Of a stretch of DNA of 35,128 nucleotides, positions 8,082-15,192 are shown one piece after another. The translations under genes were made by a program, and so were the position numbers. The notes beneath the pieces were generated by a model. That model was not told the DNA's origin, ran no database searches, and was given only the letters and a program-made list of their open reading frames with translations. Position 1 is the first letter of the stretch. Every line of letters begins with the position of its first letter. This DNA is from Roseovarius sp. Its GTDB lineage: Bacteria > Pseudomonadota > Alphaproteobacteria > Rhodobacterales > Rhodobacteraceae. The stretch covers positions 1 to 35,128 of the forward strand of contig NZ_JAGPVV010000304.1 in NCBI RefSeq assembly GCF_018066915.1, written 5' to 3'.

Positions 8082-8201
8082 TCATGTAAACGGGTCGGAC
8101 GTGTTGCGCGTGCTGATCAGCGTGCTGTGTCCGCGCAAGGCCAAAAGCGTCGCCAGCATGCCGCCGATCATGCCCGCGCCGATAATGCCGATCTCCATCA
8201 T
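8082..8201 (-). pseudogene. Truncated NADPH-dependent F420-reductase/NADP-binding protein remnant
   Basis: A 39-codon frame begins with MMEIGIIGAGMIGGMLATLL and includes a following STRN. This is the first beta-alpha-beta of the Rossmann fold (GxGxxG) found in F420-dependent NADP oxidoreductase-like proteins. Those proteins run to about 200 residues, whereas this one stops after the second strand. It ends 7 bases before the MFS start. I read it as the surviving 5' end of a gene that lost its remainder. It is too short to be an enzyme, though it may still be translated. Confidence 0.6.
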
Positions 8202-8327
8202 CGCGCCCACGCCGTTGCGGCCGAGCGTCGGCAGGAAAGGATAGTTGTGCGTGTCATGAAGGGGCTCCCTGATCGGCGCCGCGCGCGGATTGTGGGGGGG
8301 AAATGCGCCGAAGCTCCGGCCAAGCCG

Positions 8328-8858
8328 TCAGCCCTGCCGTGTGAAGACCTGCTCGACGAACAGATACGATGCGCCGCCCGGATAGCGGACATGGATGCGC
8401 TGGCTGTTGGAGTCGGGTCCATGAACCGCAAAATCAAACCGCAGATCGCGCTTTCGGCCCGTCGGCTCTGGCCCCATCCCCGCCTCGATGCTGATGCCGT
8501 GCAGGGGCAACAGCTCCGGCGTCTCGTCGCCGCGCCCGGTGTAGATCATCTGCCCGGGCTCATAGCTGTCCACAGTGACCAGCTCGAACCGCCCTTCCAG
8601 CCGGTTGTATCCCAGCGTCGCCTCGCGCACCGTCACGCCGTCGCCGCCGATCAGGGTTTCGCGCAAGTACCGCCCTCCAAGGATCAGATGCCGTTCGGCC
8701 GTCATGCCGGGAATGCTGAAAGGCTCGGCGCCAAGCCCCGGCCAGACCCGCATCGCGACGGTCCAGTTGCCCAGAAGTGGCTGCATCCAGCCATGCTCGA
8801 CCCCCGGTGCAGCCAGCCTGTCAGATGCGGTTTGTGCTGAAGTTTCAGACGTCGTCAT
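8328..8858 (-). CDS. DUF1579 family protein
   Basis: The 176-residue cytoplasmic protein has the DUF1579 pattern. An opening LLGNWTVAMRVWPGLGAEP block is followed by a series of beta strands with Gly turns (GGRYLRETLIGG, YNRLEGRFELVTVDSYEP) and an acidic linker. No membrane segment or signal peptide is visible. The ATG at 8858 has a strong AAAGGACA site 6 bases upstream, so I prefer it to earlier in-frame starts. It lies between the SDR gene and the F420-like remnant on the same strand and is likely in the LysR-linked transcript. The biochemical function of the family is not established; a lipocalin-like small-molecule-binding fold is plausible. Confidence 0.75.
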   Translation of the reverse strand: MTTSETSAQTASDRLAAPGVEHGWMQPLLGNWTVAMRVWPGLGAEPFSIPGMTAERHLILGGRYLRETLIGGDGVTVREATLGYNRLEGRFELVTVDSYEPGQMIYTGRGDETPELLPLHGISIEAGMGPEPTGRKRDLRFDFAVHGPDSNSQRIHVRYPGGASYLFVEQVFTRQG

Positions 8859-8901
8859 AGGTTTGTCCTTTCGTGTATCGAATGGGCTGCGTGTCGCGCG
8901 C

Positions 8902-9567
8902 TTAACTGCCGTCGAACACATGCTCGACCTTGCGCTCGGCGCCGCCATGCATTGTCCAGAACGCATCGGCGATGCGGTCAGGGTCAAAGGCGGTGCCTGG
9001 GGCGACCTGCCCCGCAATCGTCACGGTGCCAAGCCGCAGGCCCTCGGCCGCGAATTCGGGCGCGCTGGCGTGAACGAAGCCGCGCAGCGCGGATTTCACC
9101 GCCGTCAGTGCAGGCACGGCGCCACCGTATTGCGGTGCCAACGCAAGTCCGCCCCCCGTCATCAGTATCGATCCACCGCCCTGCGCCGACATCATCGGCG
9201 CCACCACCTGCGTTGCCGTCAAAGCGCTGGTCAGGCCCAGCCGAAGCTGGCGGTCAAAGTCTGCGGGTTCCAGCGCGAGCGCTGGCGTTTCATCCCACAG
9301 CGCCGCGTTCCAGACCAGAACCTCTGGGGTGCCATGATCTGCAGTGATCGCCTTGATCACCCCTTGCACTGCAGCGTGATCAGACAGATCCGCCGAATAG
9401 GGTGCTGCCACGCCGCCAGCGGCCAGAAGGGACGCCGCAAGATCGGCCAGACGGTCTTTATCGCGGGCGATCATCGCCACCCGGAAACCCTCGGCTGCAA
9501 AGCGGCGCGCGATGGCGGCGCCGACACCCGGGCCAACCCCGGCAATGATGGCAAGACGAGTGATCAT
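8902..9567 (-). CDS. Atypical short-chain dehydrogenase (SDR) lacking catalytic Tyr
   Basis: The 221-residue Rossmann protein begins with a cofactor-binding glycine motif, GVGPGVG (10-16), and has the usual SDR blocks for the adenine ribose acid, the Asn-Ala-rich strand (VWNAALWD) and helix alpha-F. The active site is unusual. Lys158 is present, but the position four residues before it, normally the catalytic Tyr of YxxxK, is Leu (LTAVK), and the Ser position is occupied by a Gly run (ILMTGGGLA). Related 'SDR family' proteins with these losses exist, so it may bind nucleotide without classical dehydrogenase activity. I chose the ATG at 9567 because GAGAGGA lies 8 bases upstream; an in-frame ATG at 9591 is the alternative. 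It is the first gene of the leftward set, divergent from the LysR gene. Confidence 0.75.
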   Translation of the reverse strand: MITRLAIIAGVGPGVGAAIARRFAAEGFRVAMIARDKDRLADLAASLLAAGGVAAPYSADLSDHAAVQGVIKAITADHGTPEVLVWNAALWDETPALALEPADFDRQLRLGLTSALTATQVVAPMMSAQGGGSILMTGGGLALAPQYGGAVPALTAVKSALRGFVHASAPEFAAEGLRLGTVTIAGQVAPGTAFDPDRIADAFWTMHGGAERKVEHVFDGS

Positions 9568-9679
9568 GCGGTCGTTCCTCTCGGGTTTCATTATCTGAAC
9601 TCGAACATGGACCTTTCCTCAGAAATTTCTATTCACTATGGTGAATTACAGATATCTGTTTCATGGATAAGGGTGCCAG
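9568..9679. promoter_or_regulatory. Divergent promoter with three adjacent palindromes
   Basis: Between the SDR and LysR starts are AGAAATTTCT (9621-9630, perfect), ATTCAC-TATG-GTGAAT (9631-9646, 6-bp arms) and ACAGATATCTGT (9648-9659, perfect). LysR regulators bind dyads in the intergenic space between their own gene and the target operon, so these are probable operator and activation sites. The AT-rich composition contrasts with the surrounding coding DNA. No experimental or alignment evidence is available here. Confidence 0.65.
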
Positions 9680-10573
9680 ATGACCTTTGATCTCAATCTG
9701 CTCCTGACTTTCGAGGCGATGGACAAGGCACGCAGCGTCTCGGGTGCTGCGCGGCTTCTGGGCCTGAGCCAACCCGCAACCAGCGCTGCATTGTCCCGCC
9801 TGCGCCAGTCCCTTGGGAACGAGCTGTTCAGCTATGCCGGCGGTGCGATGCAACCGACCCCCATGGCGCGGCGGCTCGCGCCGGGACTTCATGCCGCGCT
9901 TACGGAGTTGCGCGGCCTGCTGGATGCGGAACGGACATTCGCGCCCGCGACCGCCACTGGCTGCTTTGTGCTGGGCATGACTGATTACGCCAGCACGGTG
10001 ATCGCGCCCGCCCTGTCGGCCTTGGTCGCCGCAACCGCCCCCGGCATCGACCTGCGCTTGCAGGGCTATGACAAGGCCAGCGTGGCAGCGTTGATCGACA
10101 GTGGCAGCATGGATTTGGTGATCGGCAGCTTTGCGGATCCGCCGGAACGGTCAGTGGCCACACCCTTGCTGCGCGAAGGCTTTGTCGGGGTGGCGCGCGC
10201 CGGACATCCCGCCCTGACCGGCTCGATGGACGCGGCCCGGTTCGCAGCACTCGACCACGCTTTGTTTACGCTGGCCCGCGACGGGCGGGGTGCTGTAGAC
10301 GATGTGCTTGCAGCGCAGGGCCTGACGCGCCGGGTGCGGCTGGCGCTGCCGCATCTGATGGCCCTGCCAGACATCTTGCGCGCCACCGATCTAGTCGCGG
10401 CTGTGCCAGCCCGCGCAGCGGCACGCTTTGGCCCCGGCATCGCGACATTTGATCTGGATTTTCTGGGACTGCCACAGTGGACGTTGCACATGCTGTGGTC
10501 GCCGTTTTCGCGAAAAGACAGCGCGACAGCGTGGTTGCGCGAGACGGTGGTAAAGGTTTGCGTTGATCTGTAA
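9680..10573 (+). CDS. LysR-family transcriptional regulator
   Basis: The 297-residue protein has an N-terminal winged helix-turn-helix (about 1-60; SVSGAARLLGLSQPATSAAL followed by LSRLRQSLG), then a periplasmic-binding-protein-like effector domain with two lobes (about 90-295). Length and layout match LysR regulators. The start ATG at 9680 has an AAGGG site upstream. It is transcribed divergently from the SDR/DUF1579/MFS/flavoprotein genes and shares with them a 112-bp intergenic region holding three palindromes, so it most likely controls that set and itself. The inducer cannot be told from sequence; it may be the compound exported by the MFS protein. Confidence 0.9.
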   Translation: MTFDLNLLLTFEAMDKARSVSGAARLLGLSQPATSAALSRLRQSLGNELFSYAGGAMQPTPMARRLAPGLHAALTELRGLLDAERTFAPATATGCFVLGMTDYASTVIAPALSALVAATAPGIDLRLQGYDKASVAALIDSGSMDLVIGSFADPPERSVATPLLREGFVGVARAGHPALTGSMDAARFAALDHALFTLARDGRGAVDDVLAAQGLTRRVRLALPHLMALPDILRATDLVAAVPARAAARFGPGIATFDLDFLGLPQWTLHMLWSPFSRKDSATAWLRETVVKVCVDL

Positions 10574-11150
10574 AAACTGTTCATTTACGATGGCACATAC
10601 TCTCAAGTCAAAATTAAAACTCTGATATTATTAATCTATTTCGTTCAATCTGCTGCATAGTTAACCCACCGTTTGAAAATGATTGCAAGAGCGCGCGTTG
10701 TGGCGCTGCTTACCGGACTGGCCTTGGTTTCTATACCACGAGCGCGAACAGAGAGCCCTCGCCGTCCATCGCCCGCGCGCTATATAAGAAGTGTGGGCGC
10801 GGGTGACAAAATCTTTGGTTAAAATGCAAAATTCCAGCATTTTGCACTTATGAAGCCTCGTGCGCCGTCCTTCCATGATGAATCGGATGCTCTCTTCCTC
10901 GACGCTGAGGAGGTGGAACAGTCGTCCGAGGGATCTTTGGTTCCGGCCCGGTCAGATGGATGAGGAGCCGGATTACTTGCCGCCCGGACCACGGGCCGAA
11001 CCGCGTGAAGCCGAAGTCCTCGACGATTGGCGGAAAGCAAAGGCGGGTCATGCTGCGCGTCTTGCCCGTCTGGCCGGCCACGCGCGCACTGGCGTAAGCA
11101 TTGGGATAGCGGAAAGACCCCGTCATGGCGGCACTTGCCGGAGTGGGGTT
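10574..11150. other. 577-bp region with inverted repeat and weak small ORFs
   Basis: The first half (10574-10700) is AT-rich and follows the LysR stop. A perfect 8-bp inverted repeat with a 6-base spacer, TGCAAAAT-TCCAGC-ATTTTGCA, lies at 10825-10846, directly before an ATG at 10850. That ATG opens a 37-codon acidic frame (10850-10963). It overlaps a second frame beginning at 10956 (MDEEPDYLPPGPRAEPREAE, then DDWRKAKAGHAARLARLAGH), which runs into the antisense of the next gene. The codon bias of both looks protein-like, and together they may be a decayed or frameshifted gene, but I recognise no family. Confidence 0.4.
10825..10846. promoter_or_regulatory. Perfect inverted repeat, possible operator
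   Basis: TGCAAAAT and ATTTTGCA are separated by 6 bases. The element sits 4 bases before an ATG and has no T-run, so an operator fits better than a terminator. The cognate regulator is unknown. Confidence 0.4.
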
Positions 11151-11894
11151 TCACCGCAGGAGCGGGCCGTCGTGATCGAGATAGCCTGTGTCAAAGGCTG
11201 ATACGTCCCTGAGGCGGTCGAGGTTGTCGAAGGTGACGCGGCCCTTTTGAAAGGTCAGAAGCCCTTCATCGCGCAGATGGCGGAGCACGCGGTTGACATG
11301 GACCGCACTCAGCCCGAGTGCATCCGCGAGATGATATTGGGTCAGCGGACAGGGAAACCCTGTCTTGTCGCCCAATCCCACCAGCCGCAGGCGCGCTCCA
11401 AGTTCGAGCAGCAGATGCGCCATGCGCTCTTCGGCGGACCGGCGGCCGATGTTGACCAGATGTTCCACCACCATCGCCTCGTCCCTGGACGCCGCCCAGA
11501 GAACAGCGGTGGCAAGGCGCGGGGCATGCGCGAAAGCATCGAAAATATCGGTGGCGAGAACCTCGGAGGCCTCGATGCGCGTGACCGCCTCGCTGCTGTG
11601 ATCCGACGTGCGGAAGAGGATGCTGCGCAGCCCTAGGAAATCACCCGGAACCTGGAAGTTCACGATCTGGCGGTCGCCGTCGGGCAGAACCTTGTAAGCG
11701 ACGGCCCAGCCTTCGGCGAGGATGAAGGCGGAGGCGTTGGATTGCCCCTCATGGAGCATCTCATGCCCCGGCAAGAAGGTTCGTCTGCGTCGGTGAAAGC
11801 GTGCGAGCGTTTCGAGATCGACCTCCGACAGAGCAACGAAAGCCGAGAGTTTTTGGGTCAGGGGGCTGTCCAGGGGCAACGTTCGACCTTTCAT
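11151..11894 (-). CDS. Crp/Fnr-family transcriptional regulator
   Basis: With the ATG at 11894 the protein is 247 residues. The N-terminal part is a cyclic-nucleotide-binding-type jelly roll (FLPGHEMLHEGQSNASAFIL, VNFQVPGDFLGLRSILF), joined by a dimerisation helix to a C-terminal winged helix with recognition helix ALGLSAVHVNRVLRHLR. No Fnr-type N-terminal cysteine cluster is seen, so an oxygen-sensing iron-sulfur centre is unlikely. The start is uncertain: no good ribosome-binding site precedes 11894, while a TTG at 11879 has AAAGG about 6 bases upstream, and an ATG at 11963 would add 23 residues. Its neighbours are small stress-type genes, so a stress-response role is plausible but unproven. 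Confidence 0.85.
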   Translation of the reverse strand: MKGRTLPLDSPLTQKLSAFVALSEVDLETLARFHRRRRTFLPGHEMLHEGQSNASAFILAEGWAVAYKVLPDGDRQIVNFQVPGDFLGLRSILFRTSDHSSEAVTRIEASEVLATDIFDAFAHAPRLATAVLWAASRDEAMVVEHLVNIGRRSAEERMAHLLLELGARLRLVGLGDKTGFPCPLTQYHLADALGLSAVHVNRVLRHLRDEGLLTFQKGRVTFDNLDRLRDVSAFDTGYLDHDGPLLR

Positions 11895-12056
11895 GAGAAA
11901 GTTGCGGCTGAGGTATACCCGATACCGATAGCCGGAACATGCGCGGACAAAACTGCTCTGCATCAGTCCATCCTAGCAGGAGATACCTATAATTGCGACC
12001 ATGTTGCGGGTCCCTGAGGACCGGTGCAGCAACCTCGAGTAGAAAGTGAAGCTGAC

Positions 12057-12290
12057 ATGTCCCTTCCGCCTGACACCGCCGGAACCGCCGCCCTGGCAAT
12101 TTGCGAGTCGTTGCTGCTTGCCCTTAACGATCACAACATCCTGCCGGAGAAAGAGATTGTCGGCATTCTCGAGGATGCCGCCGCCGCGCATGCGAACGCC
12201 CCGTCCGGTGATGACGAGGCGCTGCACAGGTCAGTGGCGGTCTTGATCAACGGCATTCTGGCCGGGGGCAATTCCGTGCGCCGGCGCTGA
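12057..12290 (+). CDS. Small hypothetical protein
   Basis: The 77-residue acidic, Ala-rich protein has predicted helices (GTAALAICESLLLALNDHNI; EIVGILEDAAAAHANA) and no membrane segment. The family is not recognised, though coding character is good. It is divergent from the Crp/Fnr gene. I use the ATG at 12057; a GTG at 12024 preceded by GAGGA is a real alternative and would add 11 residues. Confidence 0.6.
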   Translation: MSLPPDTAGTAALAICESLLLALNDHNILPEKEIVGILEDAAAAHANAPSGDDEALHRSVAVLINGILAGGNSVRRR

Positions 12291-12310
12291 GGTGGACATT
12301 GGCCCCGCCG

Positions 12311-12466
12311 TCAGAGGCGTCCGGTGAGGACCAGCACGATCAGGATGACAAGAACAAGGCCGAGCCCGCCACTTGGCCCATAGCCCCATGACCGGCTATG
12401 CCCCCAAGTTGGCAGCACGCCGAGCAGGACCAGGACGAGAAGAACGATGAGAATGGTGCCAAGCAT
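12311..12466 (-). CDS. DUF3309 small membrane protein
   Basis: This 51-residue gene begins MLGTILIVLLVLVLLGVLPT. A short WGHSRSWGYGPSGG linker follows, then a second hydrophobic helix ending LTGRL. Two transmembrane helices joined by a Trp/Gly-rich turn are the signature of the DUF3309 family, seen widely in alphaproteobacteria and often near stress genes. Its function is unknown. It is convergent with the preceding small gene, with only 20 bases between the two stops. Confidence 0.85.
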   Translation of the reverse strand: MLGTILIVLLVLVLLGVLPTWGHSRSWGYGPSGGLGLVLVILIVLVLTGRL

Positions 12467-12638
12467 GATGTTTGCCCTTTTTTGCTGTGAAAGTTCAGAG
12501 GTCCTGCTGTGCAGGGAGCGGGACTGCGCGGATTGATCTTGTGGAAGCCGTTTCAGTCCCTTTCCGGGAACTTACGACTCCGCATGTTGTCGCGAAGGAT
12601 GCTTTCGACCGCGCGCGACTCTTAGGTGGCCGCGGTGA

Positions 12639-12836
12639 TCAGACCAAGGCCTCGATGGCGGCGCGACATTCCTCCAGGCACATGGTTTGATCATTGAGCG
12701 CGAGCGCGGTTTGCGCCGCCCGGAAATGTGCCAGCGCCTTGGTCTTGCCTGGACCACCGGGGGCGTCGCAGCACGTTTTCCAGGTGTCGTTCATCTGGTG
12801 CGACATGGATGTGAAGAGCGGTCGATCTGATGTCAC
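12639..12836 (-). CDS. Small hypothetical protein, Cys-containing
   Basis: Using a GTG at 12836 (GGAAC lies a few bases upstream) gives 65 residues. The C-terminal half is helical with ALAHFRAAQTALALNDQTMC followed by LEECRAAIEAL. Four Cys occur (TWKTCCDAP and the C-terminal MCLEEC), which could bind metal or form disulfides. The frame is open to 12911, where an ATG would add 25 basic residues. I do not recognise a family. Confidence 0.5.
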   Translation of the reverse strand: MTSDRPLFTSMSHQMNDTWKTCCDAPGGPGKTKALAHFRAAQTALALNDQTMCLEECRAAIEALV

Positions 12837-13121
12837 GGTCGGTTCCTTGGCGCGGTCATAAAAGGGGCAAGCGCTCCGCTTGCGGAATAGGTTGGGGTGG
12901 CCCCAGTCCATATCAAACTAGGGGATGAATCGAGCGCCTAGGCTGATCCATGTAAGTATCGAGCCGTGTTTTTCCTGCGACAAGCAAGGCACGAGCGGGC
13001 GGATCTGCGAAGAGCCCGCGGATGTTCGAACTTCACATCACATCCGGACAGGGAATGCGCGTTCTGGCCTCAAGGCCCTGACGTCTGGCTCTGCCGGTGA
13101 GAGCAAATCAAGGATATTCCT
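12837..13121. other. Intergenic, nothing recognised
   Basis: This is a divergent spacer between a leftward small gene and the rightward secreted protein. It must contain both promoters, but I could not fix a -35/-10 pair with confidence, and no repeat or hairpin stands out. Confidence 0.4.
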
Positions 13122-13643
13122 ATGAAACTTCTTCACACTACAGCCCTGTGTTGCGTCTTTGCTCTGGCTGCCGCCGGTCCTTTGGCCGCTGCGGGCAAGA
13201 CCCTCTCCGGGGTTGCCGTCAGCTCTGACCTGAGCGCCTATGAGGACAACAATGTTCTCAAATACTGGCCGACGCTGGAAGAGGATATCGCCGCGGCGAT
13301 CGCCTCGAAACTGACCGTGGATGACAGTGCCGATGCACCGCGGATCTCGGTCGAGATCAACAAGGTGGCGATTGATGGCGATACCAAGCTGCCGGACTCG
13401 GGCGAGTTCAACCAGCTTGAAGGCACCGTGACCACCCATGAGGGCAACAACAACGTCAACTCGGTGGCCAAGGGCCAAACCCGCGATGCCCTGATCGGCA
13501 GCTATGCCCTGCGCATGACAGCCGTCAGCGGCGAGCGCGTGGTGCCCGATGACTGGGTCCTGGTGGCCCCGTCGCAGGAGGATTTCTACAACGCCCTCAT
13601 CAATGCCTATGCAACGACCATCGTCGAGCGTATCGCGGAATAA
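13122..13643 (+). CDS. Secreted hypothetical protein
   Basis: The 173-residue protein has a clear signal peptide (LLHTTALCCVFALAAAGPLA followed by AAG). The mature part of about 148 residues is acidic. Features include a Trp-containing helix (LKYWPTLEEDIAAAI), a strand block (APRISVEINKVAIDGD), and an Asn-rich loop (HEGNNNVNS) before an Arg-Asp segment. I do not recognise the family; the strand pattern would suit a periplasmic or outer-membrane-associated protein. The ATG at 13122 follows AAGGA by 7 bases. A strong terminator follows 15 bases after the stop, so it is probably a single-gene transcript. Confidence 0.7.
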   Translation: MKLLHTTALCCVFALAAAGPLAAAGKTLSGVAVSSDLSAYEDNNVLKYWPTLEEDIAAAIASKLTVDDSADAPRISVEINKVAIDGDTKLPDSGEFNQLEGTVTTHEGNNNVNSVAKGQTRDALIGSYALRMTAVSGERVVPDDWVLVAPSQEDFYNALINAYATTIVERIAE

Positions 13644-13658
13644 CCACCACACGGAACC

Positions 13659-13690
13659 GCCGGTCCGATATGTATCGGGCCGGCGTTTTT
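13659..13690 (+). terminator. Rho-independent terminator after secreted protein gene
   Basis: An 11-bp stem (GCCGGTCCGAT paired with ATCGGGCCGGC, one G-U pair) with an ATGT loop is followed by G and five T. It lies immediately downstream of the stop at 13643. Confidence 0.9.
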
Positions 13691-13848
13691 ACCTGCGCCT
13701 GCGCTTGCGGATCACGTCGCAGGGATGCAACCGCCCGGTTTGCGCGTTGCTGCAGAGGCGTATTTTGCAAAGCCTGCCCGCCCCGCTGCTCACCCACAAA
13801 GGGGGGGCTGGCGATGGCGCATGAGATTACAAGCAAAAGGACGCAGCC

Positions 13849-14196
13849 ATGACAGATGAAGATAGCCTCTGGGCGATGGAAGAGCGGTTCTGGACCGAAG
13901 GTGCCAACAGCGCCCGGACGATGACAGCCAAGGGGGCGGTGTTTGTCTTTCCCTATCCGGTCGGCATCCTGCGGGGCGACCAGATCTGGCGCGAAGGCCT
14001 GGTGGCGCAGCGGTGGCGCTCGGTCGGGTTCTCCGAGCAGTGCTTTGCCCGGGAAAAGGATGTGGCGATCCTCGCCTATCATGTCTCGGCCGAACGCGAC
14101 GGCACGCCGATCTACGAGGGCTATTGCACCTCGTCCTACCTGAACGACGATGGCACCTGGCTGCGGATGGCGCATCAGCAAACACCCACCTCCTGA
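13849..14196 (+). CDS. SnoaL-like/DUF4440 family protein
   Basis: The 115-residue protein fits the NTF2-like SnoaL/DUF4440 pattern. An N-terminal helix (LWAMEERFWTEGANSARTM) is followed by FVFPYPVGILRGDQIW, the strand AYHVSAERDGTPIYEGYCTS and the closing YLNDDGTWLRMAHQQ. The fold forms a cone-like pocket; many members have no known substrate. Start ATG 13849 has an AAGGACG site 6 bases upstream. No signal peptide is seen, so it is cytoplasmic. It sits alone between the terminator and the lipoprotein gene. Confidence 0.8.
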   Translation: MTDEDSLWAMEERFWTEGANSARTMTAKGAVFVFPYPVGILRGDQIWREGLVAQRWRSVGFSEQCFAREKDVAILAYHVSAERDGTPIYEGYCTSSYLNDDGTWLRMAHQQTPTS

Positions 14197-14324
14197 GCCT
14201 TTCCCTCGCCGTTTCGCAGCGCCGGGATTTGTGCGCGAAATGACGTCAGGCCGCAGGCAGCCCTAACCCAGATCAGTCGCACCACGGTCAGGCCATGACA
14301 CTGTGGACCGGTCTGGTGTCACCG

Positions 14325-14344
14325 CTGCGCAGTCTTTTGCGCAG
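14325..14344. other. Short inverted repeat upstream of the lipoprotein gene
   Basis: CTGCGCA-GTCTTT-TGCGCAG has a perfect 7-bp stem with a 6-base loop and ends 26 bases before the lipoprotein start. It could be an operator or a leader hairpin; no T-run follows. Confidence 0.35.
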
Positions 14345-14370
14345 GCCGCACCAAGGAAAGGACAAACGCG

Positions 14371-14613
14371 ATGGGCTATCATGGGTTGAAGATCGGGCAT
14401 GGGTTGAAGATCGGGGCCGTCATTCTGGCGGCGGCGCTGCTTGCGGCCTGCACGAACGCGGATGGAAGCGCCAACAAGGCGGGCACAGGGGCCGTCATCG
14501 GGGGGCTCACCGGCGTTGCTGCCGGGCAGATCGCCGGGGGTGGCACCGGGGCCACAGTGCTCGGTGGTGCGGTCGGAGCCGGGGTCGGTGGGTTGATCGG
14601 GGCAAACCAGTAG
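14371..14613 (+). CDS. Glycine-zipper lipoprotein (possible truncated YiaD/OmpA-type)
   Basis: The 80-residue protein has a signal peptide with lipobox LLAAC, so it should be lipid-anchored at Cys27. The following 50 residues are a glycine-zipper region (AVIGGLTGVAAGQIAGGGTG, then AVGAGVGGLIGANQ). The N-terminus contains an immediate duplication, GLKIGHGLKIG. The start has AAAGGACA upstream. In YiaD-like outer-membrane lipoproteins this region is followed by an OmpA peptidoglycan-binding domain. Here the reading frame stops, and an OmpA C-terminal fragment lies just downstream in another frame, so this may be the 5' end of a broken gene rather than a complete small lipoprotein. Both readings are possible. 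Confidence 0.7.
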   Translation: MGYHGLKIGHGLKIGAVILAAALLAACTNADGSANKAGTGAVIGGLTGVAAGQIAGGGTGATVLGGAVGAGVGGLIGANQ

Positions 14614-14632
14614 GGGCGTCGAGGTCCGGCAA

Positions 14633-14776
14633 CTGAGCCCGGTGATCAACCTGCTCTTGTCGGATCAATGTGCTGGATCCGTGGCGCTGGCCTTTGCCGA
14701 GTATTTCGACGTGCCTGCGGAAGACATGGTTGTCCAAGGCTATGGCGAAAGTTTCGTGAAGGTCCCTACACCATAG
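14633..14776 (+). pseudogene. OmpA-family C-terminal domain fragment
   Basis: In this frame the sequence reads SVALAFAEYFDVPAEDMVVQ followed by GYGESFVKVPTP and a TAG stop. This matches the final helix and strand of OmpA-like peptidoglycan-binding domains (usually RRAxSVAxAL...GYGES..PV). There is no start codon with a ribosome-binding site, and the conserved upstream TD-x5-N-LS part and the R-A-NRR tail are absent. I read it as a remnant left by an internal deletion, possibly of the gene whose 5' end is the lipoprotein just upstream. Confidence 0.6.
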
Positions 14777-14781
14777 GACAC

Positions 14782-14995
14782 ATGATGCGGGGCAGCGGAC
14801 ATAGCGGGTGGGGAGGTTCCGGGATGCTTCTTTTCTGGGGCCTCATCATCGCGGTTGCTGTCATTGCAATGCGCGCTCACCGACAAGCGCCAAGGCGACA
14901 TGCGCGATCCGCTAGAGATTCTCAAGGAGCGCTTCGCGCGCGGCGAGATTGACGAGGACGAGGTTCGCCGCCGCAAGCAAGACCTTCAATCGTGA
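14782..14995 (+). pseudogene. Frameshifted SHOCT-domain membrane protein
   Basis: The first part (MMRGSGHSGWGGSGMLLFWG plus LIIAVAVIAM) is the Gly/Met N-terminus and single membrane helix typical of short SHOCT proteins. The SHOCT domain itself, DPLEILKERFARGEIDEDEV followed by RRRKQDLQS and TGA at 14993, is in the +1 frame relative to it. The switch is needed near 14870-14876, just after the membrane helix. A one-base loss explains it. It could be a real inactivating mutation or a sequencing error. Confidence 0.75.
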
Positions 14996-15192
14996 ACGCC
15001 CCCCCAGCGACAGCTAACACCTGCTTTGGGCGGGTTCACATCCGCAAGATTTTGGATTGTTTACAGCCCGCAGTCTGAGTTGGCACTGGTCTTGTCATGC
15101 TTACACTGTTGAATACGCGAACCCTCGCTTGCCGATATGATACCCGCGACAAAGCATTTGTTCGTTATCTCTCTTAAAGGTATAAACGTCGT
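14996..15192. other. Intergenic upstream of the copper block
   Basis: About 197 bases precede the first copper-block gene and should hold its promoter. I see no clear CueR-type dyad here. A purine-rich AAAGG lies about 12 bases before the ATG at 15193. Confidence 0.35.

Noticed and set aside
7467-8840. 457-codon plus-strand open frame
   Set aside because: Antisense to the MFS exporter and DUF1579 genes, which have clear domains; low-complexity Ala/Arg/Thr composition.
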